A stretch of DNA of 15,591 nucleotides from ZLKRG08 sp963977625 (lineage in GTDB: Bacteria; Actinomycetota; Actinomycetes; Nanopelagicales; Nanopelagicaceae): positions 1 through 15,591 of the forward strand of contig CAXBPX010000021.1 in assembly GCA_963977625.1 (NCBI GenBank). Direction: 5' to 3'. Every line of letters starts with the position of its first letter. The stretch's first letter is position 1. Both the position numbers and the translations under genes were made by a program. Under the pieces are notes generated by a model that had not been told where the DNA came from, ran no database searches, and was given only the letters and a program-made list of their open reading frames with translations. This document shows positions 7,294-14,007 of the stretch, piece by piece.

Positions 7294-7518
7294 ATGAAGC
7301 CAGAGATTCACCCAGAGTACGTCGAAACCACTGTTAACTGTGGTTGCGGCGAATCATTTAAGACTCGTTCGACTGTAGCAGCTGGAACTATCTACGTTGA
7401 AGTTTGCGATAAGTGCCACCCGTTCTACACAGGTAAGCAGCGCATTCTTGATACCGGTGGACGTGTGGCTAAATTCGAAGAGCGTTTCGGCAAGAAGACC
7501 AATAGCCAAACCAAGTAG
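7294..7518 (+). CDS. rpmE: 50S ribosomal protein bL31, zinc-binding form
   Basis: bL31 is a small protein of the large ribosomal subunit that helps form an inter-subunit bridge. The product is 74 residues, the expected length. Cys16, Cys18, Cys38 and Cys41 (NCGCG and CDKCHPFYTG) form the zinc site of the C+ form. No Zur-like operator was seen, which fits the zinc-dependent rather than the zinc-free paralogue. The reading frame is open further upstream to 7243, but the ATG at 7294 is chosen for three reasons: MKPEIHPEY is the conserved N terminus, AAGGAA (7282-7287) lies at suitable spacing, and the upstream part contains the leader hairpins. It is followed at once by an intrinsic terminator. 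The rho-rpmE-prfA order is standard in Actinobacteria. Confidence 0.97.
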   Translation: MKPEIHPEYVETTVNCGCGESFKTRSTVAAGTIYVEVCDKCHPFYTGKQRILDTGGRVAKFEERFGKKTNSQTK

Positions 7519-7529
7519 CTTTCTAACTA

Positions 7530-7569
7530 AACCGCATTCGCCAGATTTTTTCTGGCATGCGGTTTTTTT
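7530..7569 (+). terminator. Intrinsic (Rho-independent) terminator after rpmE
   Basis: AACCGCAT (7530-7537) pairs with ATGCGGTT (7557-7564). Inside it, GCCAGA (7540-7545) pairs with TCTGGC (7551-7556) around a five-T loop, with a TC bulge on the left arm. Seven consecutive T (7563-7569) follow the GC-rich base. This is the only textbook intrinsic terminator in the window, and it lies 11 nt after the rpmE stop. Confidence 0.92.
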
Positions 7570-7596
7570 ATTTTCTACTAAGTTAAAGGAGCAAAA

Positions 7597-8673
7597 GTGA
7601 GCGAGCGTTTTGCATCAGCTAATGAGTTGGTAGATGAATATGCCCAACTCGAAAAGCAGATGGCTGATCCCAGCATTCATGCTGATGCCGGTAATGCCCG
7701 CAAACTTGGCCGTCGTTACGCGCAATTGGGTCCAGTAGTTGCTGGTTTTCGTAAATGGAAACAGAGCGTTGAAGACCTGGCTGCTGCAAAAGAGTTAGCG
7801 GCAGTCGACCCTGAATTTGCGGCAGAGATTCCAGCTTTAGAAAAGGCCGAAGCCGAAAACGCAGAGTTACTAGAAGAGTTGTTAATACCTCGAGATCCAA
7901 ATGATGATCGAGACGTAATTATGGAAATTAAAGCGGGTGCCGGTGGCGATGAATCTGCATTATTTGCTGGAGATTTACTACGTATGTATATGCGTTATGC
8001 CGAAAAACAAGGTTGGAAAACCGAAGTAATTGATGTGACTGAATCAGATCTTGGTGGGTATAAAGACATTTCAATTGCGGTTAAATCAAAAGGAACTTCA
8101 GCACCAGGTCAGTCTCCATATGCAAAATTAAAATTTGAAGGTGGCGTGCATCGCGTGCAACGTGTACCTGAAACTGAATCTCAAGGTCGAATTCACACTT
8201 CAGCGGCAGGTGTATTAGTGCTACCTGAAGCGGAAGAAGTTGATGTTGAGCTAAATATGAATGATGTACGCGTAGATGTTTATCGTTCTTCAGGTCCTGG
8301 TGGTCAGAGCGTTAACACCACTGACTCTGCAGTGCGTTTGACGCACGTGCCAACTGGCATTGTGGTTAGCTGTCAGAACGAAAAATCTCAGCTACAAAAT
8401 AAAGAATCAGCGCTACGTATTCTGCGCGCACGTTTACTTGCAGATGCGCAAGAAAAGGCAGATGCCGCGGCGGCTGCTGAACGCAAGAGTCAAGTACGAA
8501 CGGTAGATCGTTCAGAGCGAATTCGCACTTATAACTTTCCGGAAAATCGTTTGAGCGATCATCGCGTAAATTACAAAGCCAATAATTTAGATGCAGTTTT
8601 AAATGGTGAATTAGATCCAGTGATTCAATCTCTTCTTGATGCGGATAAGGCTGCGAAGCTCGCAGGTAACTAA
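7597..8673 (+). CDS. prfA: Peptide chain release factor 1 (GTG start)
   Basis: RF1 recognises UAA and UAG stop codons and triggers peptide release. The product is 358 residues, the normal length. The N-terminal domain (about 1-105) is helical. PET (191-193), inside the segment GVHRVQRVPETESQGRIHTS, is the PxT stop-codon recognition motif that separates RF1 from RF2 (SPF). GGQ (235-237) in SSGPGGQSVNTTDSAV is the catalytic loop, and Gln237 is the residue methylated by PrmC. The C-terminal RTYNFPENRLSDHRV is also typical. The GTG start at 7597 is fixed by AAAGGAG (7585-7591). It begins 27 nt after the end of the rpmE terminator U-run and overlaps prmC by one base (TAATG). Confidence 0.98.
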   Translation: MSERFASANELVDEYAQLEKQMADPSIHADAGNARKLGRRYAQLGPVVAGFRKWKQSVEDLAAAKELAAVDPEFAAEIPALEKAEAENAELLEELLIPRDPNDDRDVIMEIKAGAGGDESALFAGDLLRMYMRYAEKQGWKTEVIDVTESDLGGYKDISIAVKSKGTSAPGQSPYAKLKFEGGVHRVQRVPETESQGRIHTSAAGVLVLPEAEEVDVELNMNDVRVDVYRSSGPGGQSVNTTDSAVRLTHVPTGIVVSCQNEKSQLQNKESALRILRARLLADAQEKADAAAAAERKSQVRTVDRSERIRTYNFPENRLSDHRVNYKANNLDAVLNGELDPVIQSLLDADKAAKLAGN

Positions 8674-9506
8674 TGGTTCGCGATTTGATCCGCAGCGCTA
8701 AAGAACAATTAGCAAAAGCAGGTTACTCAGAAGTTGATGCGGAAATACTTTTTGCGCACCTACTTGGGATCAATCGCATGGAACTACATAATCCAGTGGC
8801 ACTTGAAAATGCCATGACAAATGTCGGCGAATTGACTGAAGATTTTCAGCAATTATTAAATCGCAGGCTGTCGCATGAACCTTTGCAATACATAACTGGT
8901 GAAGCACATTTTAGAGATTTAACTTTGGAAGTTGGTCCAGGTGTTTTGGTACCAAGGCCAGAATCAGAATTGATGGTCTCCTATTTACTGGCATTGATAG
9001 AACAAAGAGCAGGATTAGTTTCGGTGATTGATTTAGGTGCCGGTAGCGGTGCGCTTTCAATTGCACTTTCCACCGAATGTAATCGCGTTAGAGCTATCGC
9101 AGTTGAAAAAAGTTCAGATGCGCTTTTTTGGCTACGCAAAAATGTTGCCAAGTATGTAGAAGAGATGCGAGTCGTGGAAAGCGATGTTCAAGTAGCGTTG
9201 CCAGGAGTTAAAGCTGACTTTGTGATTGCAAATCCACCATATGTTCCAAATGATCAAGAGCTTCCACTAGATGTGCAACGAGAGCCAAGCGAAGCTTTAT
9301 TTGGTGGCGCAACCGGTTTAGAAGTTCCGCAGACTTTTATCGAAGCAGCTGCCAGATTATTGAAATCAGGTGGTGTTTTAGCAATCGAACATACTGAATT
9401 ACAAGGTAGCGCAATATCAGGATTACTCGAAGAGATGTTCAAAGATATTGAATTACATTATGATTTAAACGATAGACCACGATGGACTAGCGCAGTCAGA
9501 CGATGA
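8673..9506 (+). CDS. prmC: Release factor glutamine N5-methyltransferase
   Basis: PrmC (HemK) transfers a methyl group from S-adenosylmethionine to the glutamine of the GGQ loop in release factors, including the RF1 encoded directly upstream. The product is 277 residues, the usual length. The N-terminal helical substrate-binding domain (about 1-80) contains the conserved HEPLQYITG. PRPESE (94-99) corresponds to the family PRPETE motif with Ser in place of Thr. DLGAGSGALSIAL (120-132) is SAM-binding motif I. NPPY (187-190) is the amide-methylating active site, and EPSEALFGGATGLE is the conserved segment after it. The stop/start overlap with prfA implies coupled synthesis of enzyme and substrate. 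Confidence 0.97.
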   Translation: MVRDLIRSAKEQLAKAGYSEVDAEILFAHLLGINRMELHNPVALENAMTNVGELTEDFQQLLNRRLSHEPLQYITGEAHFRDLTLEVGPGVLVPRPESELMVSYLLALIEQRAGLVSVIDLGAGSGALSIALSTECNRVRAIAVEKSSDALFWLRKNVAKYVEEMRVVESDVQVALPGVKADFVIANPPYVPNDQELPLDVQREPSEALFGGATGLEVPQTFIEAAARLLKSGGVLAIEHTELQGSAISGLLEEMFKDIELHYDLNDRPRWTSAVRR

Positions 9507-9513
9507 GGAATTG

Positions 9514-10116
9514 ATGCAAGAGATTGATTTAAAGAAGGGTCAATTGGCTCGTCATGTTACTCGCGCAGTAAAAGCAATTTCTGACGGGTATGTAATCGCA
9601 GTTCCCATGGAAAATGCTTATGCCTATATTTGTGATGCTTTTAATCATGATGCGGTTCGGGCCATGCATGTACTTCGCGGAGACGAACTCGGCGTGAAAG
9701 CGCAAGTTTTAGTTAGTAATTTTAAAATGGCAGAAGGAATTTCTCGCAATTTAGATAAACGCACCATTGCCGCAATGAAGAAATATTGGCCAGGCAAAGT
9801 TACTTTCCAAGTTTTACCTAGCGCACTACTTAATTGGGATTTGGGAGATAACAACGAATTAGATGAATTAGCAATTCGCGTACCAAGCGCTGCTTTTGTT
9901 AAAGCAATTTTGGCAAAGACTGGACCGTTAGCTACCGCTTCAGTTTCGAAAGTTGGCGAATCACCAATAACTGCCAGCTCAGAAATTCCAAGAGAAGGAA
10001 TTGAGTTACTTTTTAATAATGGCAAATTGCGTAAAGGGTTGCCAACCACTGTGGTTCGTACCGTTGCCGGCGCTCATAAGGTATTAAGAGAAGGGGCAGT
10101 AGACTTCGTATCATGA
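9514..10116 (+). CDS. Sua5/YrdC/TsaC-family protein with divergent active-site motifs
   Basis: By fold and position this is the actinobacterial Sua5-type protein (M. tuberculosis Rv1301 locus), normally L-threonylcarbamoyladenylate synthase for tRNA t6A37. It has 200 residues and lacks the extra Sua5 C-terminal domain. Retained family features are YWPGKVT (91-97), NWDLGD (107-112), IRVP (121-124), GPLATAS (137-143) and the C-terminal KVLREGAVD. The catalytic motifs differ: the usual PT(D/E)TVYGL is PMENAYAY (31-38), the KxR pair is RGD (55-57), and SAN is SVS (143-145). The frame is intact and lies in a tight operon, so it is not an obvious pseudogene. The ATG at 9514 is preferred to a TTG at 9511 because GAGGAA (9505-9510) is too close to the TTG. 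It overlaps glyA by four bases (ATGA). Threonylcarbamoyl-AMP synthase activity is uncertain. Confidence 0.8.
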   Translation: MQEIDLKKGQLARHVTRAVKAISDGYVIAVPMENAYAYICDAFNHDAVRAMHVLRGDELGVKAQVLVSNFKMAEGISRNLDKRTIAAMKKYWPGKVTFQVLPSALLNWDLGDNNELDELAIRVPSAAFVKAILAKTGPLATASVSKVGESPITASSEIPREGIELLFNNGKLRKGLPTTVVRTVAGAHKVLREGAVDFVS

Positions 10117-11375
10117 CTGATGCACGCAAATATGGTCCTAATTTTGATCTGCTCGAACAACAAGATCCAGAAATTGCCAGTATTTTGCTTGCAGAAGTTA
10201 AGCGCCAACAAACTGGACTTCAATTAATTGCTTCAGAAAACTTCACTTCCGGCGCAGTATTAGCAGCCCTGGGCACACCTTTAAGTAATAAATATGCTGA
10301 AGGTTATCCTGGCAAACGTTATTACGGTGGCTGCGAAGTGGTAGATCGAGCCGAAGAGATTGCGATTGAACGCGCTAAACAATTATTTGGTGCAGATCAT
10401 GCAAATGTGCAACCACATTCCGGAGCTTCGGCAAATATTGCGGTGTATGCCGCATTTACCAAACCAGGCGATAAAGTCATGGCGATGTCATTACCTCATG
10501 GCGGACATTTAACTCACGGTTCCAAAGTAAATTTCTCTGGTAAATGGTTTGAAATTGTCTCTTACGGAGTTCGCCAAGATACCGAACTCATTGATTATGA
10601 CGAGATGCGCGATGTAGCGCTACGTGAAAAACCAAAGATGATTTGTGCGGGAGCTACGGCTTATCCAAGTTTGGTTGATTTTGAAAAAGTGCGTCAGATT
10701 TGTGATGAAGTTGGCGCAATTATGTGGGTAGACGCAGCACACTTTATTGGCCTAGTAGCTGGCAAAGCGATTCCTTCTCCGGTTCCTTTTGCTGATGTGG
10801 TTTCATTTACAACACATAAAGTTTTGCGTGGTCCGCGCGGTGGCATGATTCTTGCAAAAGCAGAACATGCAGCGGCGATTGATAAAGCAGTTTTCCCAGG
10901 AATGCAAGGTGGACCAATCATGTCAGCGATTGCCGCTAAAGCAGTTGCTTTAAATGAATGCCAGCAATCCTCATACCAAAATTATGCAAAGCAAGTAATC
11001 ACCAACGCCAAAGCACTTGCGGCCGGATTAGTTTCAGAAGGAATGCGCGCTATTTCTGGTGGTACTGATACTCATTTAGCGTTGATTGATGTAACTGGCG
11101 TAGGCGTTACCGGCAAAATTGCAGATGAAAGATGTGGCGCAGCCGGAATCACATTAAATAAGAACTCCATTCCTTTTGATCCAAACCCTCCAGCAGTCAC
11201 TAGCGGAATCCGCGTTGGTACACCTGCTACCACCACTCAAGGTATGGGTGTTTCAGAAATGTCAGAGATTGCAAAACTTATTACTCGTGCAATTAAAAGT
11301 GATGATGCTTCAGCGCACGCACAAATCAAATCCGAAGTTCAAGCATTAGTTGCAAAGTTTCCGATTTACGCATAG
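10113..11375 (+). CDS. glyA: Serine hydroxymethyltransferase
   Basis: GlyA interconverts serine and glycine and loads tetrahydrofolate with a one-carbon unit, using PLP. The product is 420 residues, normal for the bacterial enzyme. LQLIASENFTS (37-47), NKYAEGYPGKRYYGG (59-73) and PHSGASAN (101-108) are conserved SHMT blocks. VDAAH (206-210) contains the Asp that contacts the PLP nitrogen, and Lys236 in THKVLRGPRGG (234-244) is the Schiff-base lysine. The C-terminal NSIPFDPNPP and SGIRVGTPA segments (about 350-370) are intact. The ATG at 10113 overlaps the stop of the Sua5-like gene as ATGA. A 15-nt gap leads to the wecA-like gene. It is not part of this locus in M. tuberculosis as I remember it, so it is the main departure from the mycobacterial order. 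Confidence 0.97.
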   Translation: MTDARKYGPNFDLLEQQDPEIASILLAEVKRQQTGLQLIASENFTSGAVLAALGTPLSNKYAEGYPGKRYYGGCEVVDRAEEIAIERAKQLFGADHANVQPHSGASANIAVYAAFTKPGDKVMAMSLPHGGHLTHGSKVNFSGKWFEIVSYGVRQDTELIDYDEMRDVALREKPKMICAGATAYPSLVDFEKVRQICDEVGAIMWVDAAHFIGLVAGKAIPSPVPFADVVSFTTHKVLRGPRGGMILAKAEHAAAIDKAVFPGMQGGPIMSAIAAKAVALNECQQSSYQNYAKQVITNAKALAAGLVSEGMRAISGGTDTHLALIDVTGVGVTGKIADERCGAAGITLNKNSIPFDPNPPAVTSGIRVGTPATTTQGMGVSEMSEIAKLITRAIKSDDASAHAQIKSEVQALVAKFPIYA

Positions 11376-11390
11376 CAAGAATTTAGATAC

Positions 11391-12470
11391 GTGCGTGAAT
11401 ATCTTTTAACAATGCTGCTAAGTGCAGCAATCTGTTACTTAGTTACACCTTATGTTGAAACTTATGCACTCAGATTTGGCGCAATCGCTCGAGTTCGATC
11501 TAGAGATATTCATACCGAAACTACTCCCAGATGGGGCGGGGTGGCGATGTGGTTTGCCGCTTCATTTACCTTTGCAGTGGTTTCACACCTACCTCTAGTG
11601 GGTAAATCTTTTGGTAGAGAAGCGCAAGGAATTTTCTTAGCCGGAACATTCGTGGTGTTACTTGGCATGCTGGATGATCGCTTCGAATTAGATGCGCTAA
11701 CTAAATTGGCGGGCCAAGCGCTAGCAGCGGGAATCATGCTTAGTTTTGGCGTGCAATTACTTTGGTTACCAATAAATGGACTAATTACGTTACCGCCATC
11801 TATTGGGCAGCTATTAACTGTTTTAGTAATTTTGGTAGCGATTAATGCCGTGAATTTCATTGATGGAATGGATGGATTAGCTAGCGGGGTAGTAGCGGTA
11901 GCAGCTACAGCATTCTTTATCTTTGCTTATGTGTTAGCAGTGGTTTATGGATTTAATCGCGCTGGCGCTCCATCAACTTTCTCAGCGGTTTTAATTGGTG
12001 TTTGCCTTGGTTTCTTGCCGCATAATGCCTATCCCGCAAAGATTTTTATGGGTGATTCCGGATCAATGTTCTTAGGTTTAATGCTTGGCGCTTCTGCAAT
12101 TACATTAACAGGACAATTTGATCCCAATGCAATTTCCTCTGAAGCTACGGGTCCAACATTCTTGCCACTTTTGCTGCCATTTGCAGTACTGGCTATTCCA
12201 TTAGTTGATTTTGGAATGGCTGTGATTAGACGAGTGCGTGCGGGGCGCTCACCATTTGCTCCAGATAATGAACACCTACATCACAAATTATTTAATGCCG
12301 GAAATTCTCAACTTCGTACCGTGATCATTATGTATTTATGGACCGCGGCGATTGCATTTCCGGTAACTGTCTGGGCATTTAGACCATGGTGGGCTGCGCT
12401 AGCAGTGGTAGTAATTCTTGGCGGAACTTCATTTTTAATTATGAAGCGCGCAGGTGAAAAAATTGGATAA
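11391..12470 (+). CDS. wecA: WecA/MraY-family undecaprenyl-phosphate sugar-1-phosphate transferase
   Basis: This is a polytopic membrane enzyme that moves a sugar-1-phosphate (in the WecA group, GlcNAc-1-P from UDP-GlcNAc) onto a polyprenyl phosphate, starting synthesis of a cell-surface polymer. The product is 359 residues with about ten to eleven hydrophobic segments. Signatures are TPRWGG (45-50), Asp95-Asp96 in LLGMLDDRFEL, NFIDGMDGL (155-163), MGDSGSMFLG (220-229) and the cytoplasmic loop PDNEHLHHKL (291-300), the motif of the WecA/TagO branch as opposed to MraY. The GTG at 11391 has no clear Shine-Dalgarno sequence, but its N terminus (REYLLT) resembles Streptomyces homologues from memory; ATG at 11412 is a less likely alternative. 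The exact sugar cannot be told from sequence. A WecA gene next to the ATP synthase operon is standard in Actinobacteria (Rv1302/rfe). Confidence 0.9.
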   Translation: MREYLLTMLLSAAICYLVTPYVETYALRFGAIARVRSRDIHTETTPRWGGVAMWFAASFTFAVVSHLPLVGKSFGREAQGIFLAGTFVVLLGMLDDRFELDALTKLAGQALAAGIMLSFGVQLLWLPINGLITLPPSIGQLLTVLVILVAINAVNFIDGMDGLASGVVAVAATAFFIFAYVLAVVYGFNRAGAPSTFSAVLIGVCLGFLPHNAYPAKIFMGDSGSMFLGLMLGASAITLTGQFDPNAISSEATGPTFLPLLLPFAVLAIPLVDFGMAVIRRVRAGRSPFAPDNEHLHHKLFNAGNSQLRTVIIMYLWTAAIAFPVTVWAFRPWWAALAVVVILGGTSFLIMKRAGEKIG

Positions 12471-12882
12471 AGATCCAAATGTAATCATGATGAAAGGTGC
12501 GCTAAAACCTTCATTAGTTGTCGGAATTTTAGGTTTGGTAATTTCAACTTGGCGAGCTGGTAACGCAGGTTTATATGGCGCGCTGCTTGCACAATTAGTC
12601 GTGCTGGTCTTCTTCTTAGTAAATATCGGAGTGGCTGCAATGACTAAAAATGTAGACCCAATCGCAACCATGGCCTTTGCCATGTTTAGTTATTTTTCAA
12701 AGATTTTGATTCTCGGTGCGATGATGTTCGTAATCGGCAAATTCACAAATAATGAAGATATCAATCGCCTAGCCTTCGGATTAACTGCAATTGCCTTGAC
12801 TTTTGCCTGGCTTGGTGGCGAAGTTCGCGCTTACTTAAAACTTAAATTGCATCTGCCCTTGCCCCCATTGCCACCTAAGTAA
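12454..12882 (+). CDS. AtpI-like membrane protein (ATP synthase protein I type)
   Basis: A small protein of 142 residues with about four membrane segments (roughly 18-35, 38-60, 68-93 and 102-123) and a proline-rich end (LPLPPLPPK). It occupies the position of Rv1303, the conserved membrane protein annotated in Actinobacteria as ATP synthase protein I, upstream of atpB. AtpI proteins are thought to help c-ring assembly or magnesium supply, and are not part of the finished enzyme. The identification rests mostly on position and topology. The start is uncertain. GTG at 12454 overlaps wecA by 17 bases. TTG at 12463 has a better Shine-Dalgarno sequence (AGGTGA, 12452-12457). ATG at 12487 is also in frame. 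Confidence 0.75.
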   Translation: MKKLDKDPNVIMMKGALKPSLVVGILGLVISTWRAGNAGLYGALLAQLVVLVFFLVNIGVAAMTKNVDPIATMAFAMFSYFSKILILGAMMFVIGKFTNNEDINRLAFGLTAIALTFAWLGGEVRAYLKLKLHLPLPPLPPK

Positions 12883-12905
12883 TAGATAGAAGTAGACTCA
12901 AGACC
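12868..12905 (+). promoter_or_regulatory. Possible leaderless promoter for the AtpZ-like gene
   Basis: TAGACT (12893-12898) fits the actinobacterial -10 pattern TANNNT and lies 7 nt before the ATG at 12906. This is the spacing expected if transcription starts on the A of the start codon. TTGCCA (12868-12873) is a fair -35 element with a 19-nt spacer, slightly long. The ATG has no usable Shine-Dalgarno sequence, which fits a leaderless transcript. Read by eye only. Confidence 0.35.
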
Positions 12906-13091
12906 ATGAATAAAGATGAGAATGCCCTCTGGTCGATCTTTGGATATCTGCTCTCTGGGCTCTTGGTATGGGGCGGCGTCGGTTGGGCGGTAGACCACTT
13001 CCTTGGCACTAGCTTCTTCTTGCTAATCGGCCTGGTCGTAGGCGCAGGCGCAGCCATCACTATCATCTGGTTTCGCTTCGGCCGCGAGTAA
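12906..13091 (+). CDS. atpZ: AtpZ/AtpI-family small membrane protein of the ATP synthase operon
   Basis: A 61-residue protein with two hydrophobic helices (about 9-27 and 35-55) joined by a short loop. The segment GWAVDHFLGTSFFLLIGLVVG (25-45) matches the pattern of the AtpZ / F0F1-ATPase gene 1 family (GxxxDxxxGTxPxxxxxGxxxG). Members lie at the head of ATP synthase operons and have been linked to assembly and divalent-cation transport; the exact role is unsettled. It lies between the AtpI-like gene and atpB, so the operon has two such helpers. The start ATG has no good Shine-Dalgarno sequence and a possible leaderless promoter in front. By hand count 102 of 186 bases are G or C (about 55%), clearly above most flanking genes, with many C- or G-ending codons. 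Expression-related codon choice or a different history could explain this. Confidence 0.8.
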   Translation: MNKDENALWSIFGYLLSGLLVWGGVGWAVDHFLGTSFFLLIGLVVGAGAAITIIWFRFGRE

Positions 13092-13115
13092 TTTCACTCA
13101 ATCCCGATTTCATAA

Positions 13116-13139
13116 AAACGCCTATTTTCAATAGGGTTT
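13116..13139 (+). promoter_or_regulatory. Hairpin in the atpZ-atpB spacer
   Basis: AAAC (13116-13119) and CCTAT (13121-13125) pair with ATAGG (13131-13135) and GTTT (13136-13139) around loop TTTCA, with one bulged G at 13120. The short T-run (three) after it makes efficient intrinsic termination doubtful. It may mark an mRNA processing or pausing point, or the 5' leader of atpB. The rest of this 94-nt spacer holds only the atpB ribosome binding site as a recognisable signal. Confidence 0.4.
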
Positions 13140-13170
13140 CCCTGCTTCCCCCAAAGCAATCACAGTTAAT

Positions 13171-13176
13171 GAGGAG
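13171..13176 (+). promoter_or_regulatory. Ribosome binding site of atpB
   Basis: GAGGAG lies nine bases before the GTG at 13186 and is one of the strongest Shine-Dalgarno matches in the window. It decides the GTG start of atpB and suggests high expression. Confidence 0.8.
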
Positions 13177-13185
13177 ACTCTAGAC

Positions 13186-13968
13186 GTGCTCAACCTCCGT
13201 TTTGAAGGAGAGGGTTTTACCCCACCAGGCACCAAAGACTTTAACCTCCCATCTTTAATTGAAGGCAATCCATATTTCACTAAGCCAATTCTCCAATTGT
13301 TCTTAGCGGTAATTTTAATTTCAGTATTTTTTATTCTGGCTTCGCGTAAAGCCGCAGTCGTGCCTTCTAAATTGCAATTTGCCGGAGAATCAATTTACGG
13401 ATTTGTTCGTAAAGGCTTGGGCGAAGACATCATTGGCCACGAATTTATGCGTTTCGTGCCATTTTTGTTCACGCTGTTCACATTCATCTTGGTAAATAAC
13501 ATCTTCGGAATTGTTCCATTGATTCAATTCCCATCCATGTCTCACGTTTCATTCCCTTACGTGTTGGCAATATTTACTTATGGAGTTTTCCACTGGATCG
13601 GAATCAGGAAACAAGGCTTCTTTCACTATATGAAGGGCATTATGTTTCTGCCTGGCGTGCCAAAGTGGTCTTATGTCTTGCTTACTCCACTTGAAATCGC
13701 AACCTACTTTTTAATTCGCCCGCTCACACTTTCACTGCGTTTATTCGCAAATATGTTTGCGGGTCACTTACTTCTACTTGTGTTCATCCTTGGTGGCGAA
13801 CATATGTTGATGTCAGATGCAATTGGCTTAAAGATCGTCTCAGTCTTCGGGTTCTCACTCGGAATCGTGATGACTTTCTTTGAGTTCATGGTCCAATGTC
13901 TACAGGCGTACATATTTACACTGTTGACAGCGCTTTACATCGCCGGCGCCCTCGCCGACGAGCACTAA
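13186..13968 (+). CDS. atpB: F0F1 ATP synthase subunit a (GTG start)
   Basis: Subunit a forms the two proton half-channels of the F0 motor beside the c-ring. The product is 260 residues with about five to six membrane helices, starting near residue 35. The stretch PLTLSLRLFANMFAGHLLLL (179-198) contains the essential Arg185, corresponding to Arg210 of E. coli, and Asn189 and His194 of the same helix are conserved. Gln240 in EFMVQCLQAYIFTLLTALYI matches the E. coli Gln252 helix. The GTG start at 13186 is set by a strong Shine-Dalgarno sequence. The last nine codons before the stop all end in G or C, and the DNA can fold into a small GC hairpin (13944-13957). It is followed after 39 nt by atpE. 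Confidence 0.97.
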   Translation: MLNLRFEGEGFTPPGTKDFNLPSLIEGNPYFTKPILQLFLAVILISVFFILASRKAAVVPSKLQFAGESIYGFVRKGLGEDIIGHEFMRFVPFLFTLFTFILVNNIFGIVPLIQFPSMSHVSFPYVLAIFTYGVFHWIGIRKQGFFHYMKGIMFLPGVPKWSYVLLTPLEIATYFLIRPLTLSLRLFANMFAGHLLLLVFILGGEHMLMSDAIGLKIVSVFGFSLGIVMTFFEFMVQCLQAYIFTLLTALYIAGALADEH

Positions 13969-14007
13969 ACGGTAATAAATAAGAGAAAACAACAGATAGG
14001 AAGAAAC

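Noticed and set aside
9511..9513. TTG start for the Sua5-like gene
   Set aside because: The Shine-Dalgarno sequence GAGGAA ends at 9510, directly before it, leaving no spacing. The ATG at 9514 fits better.
9645..10049. Antisense frame of 134 residues over the Sua5-like gene
   Set aside because: The + strand frame has clear family motifs and is coupled to its neighbours; the antisense frame has neither.
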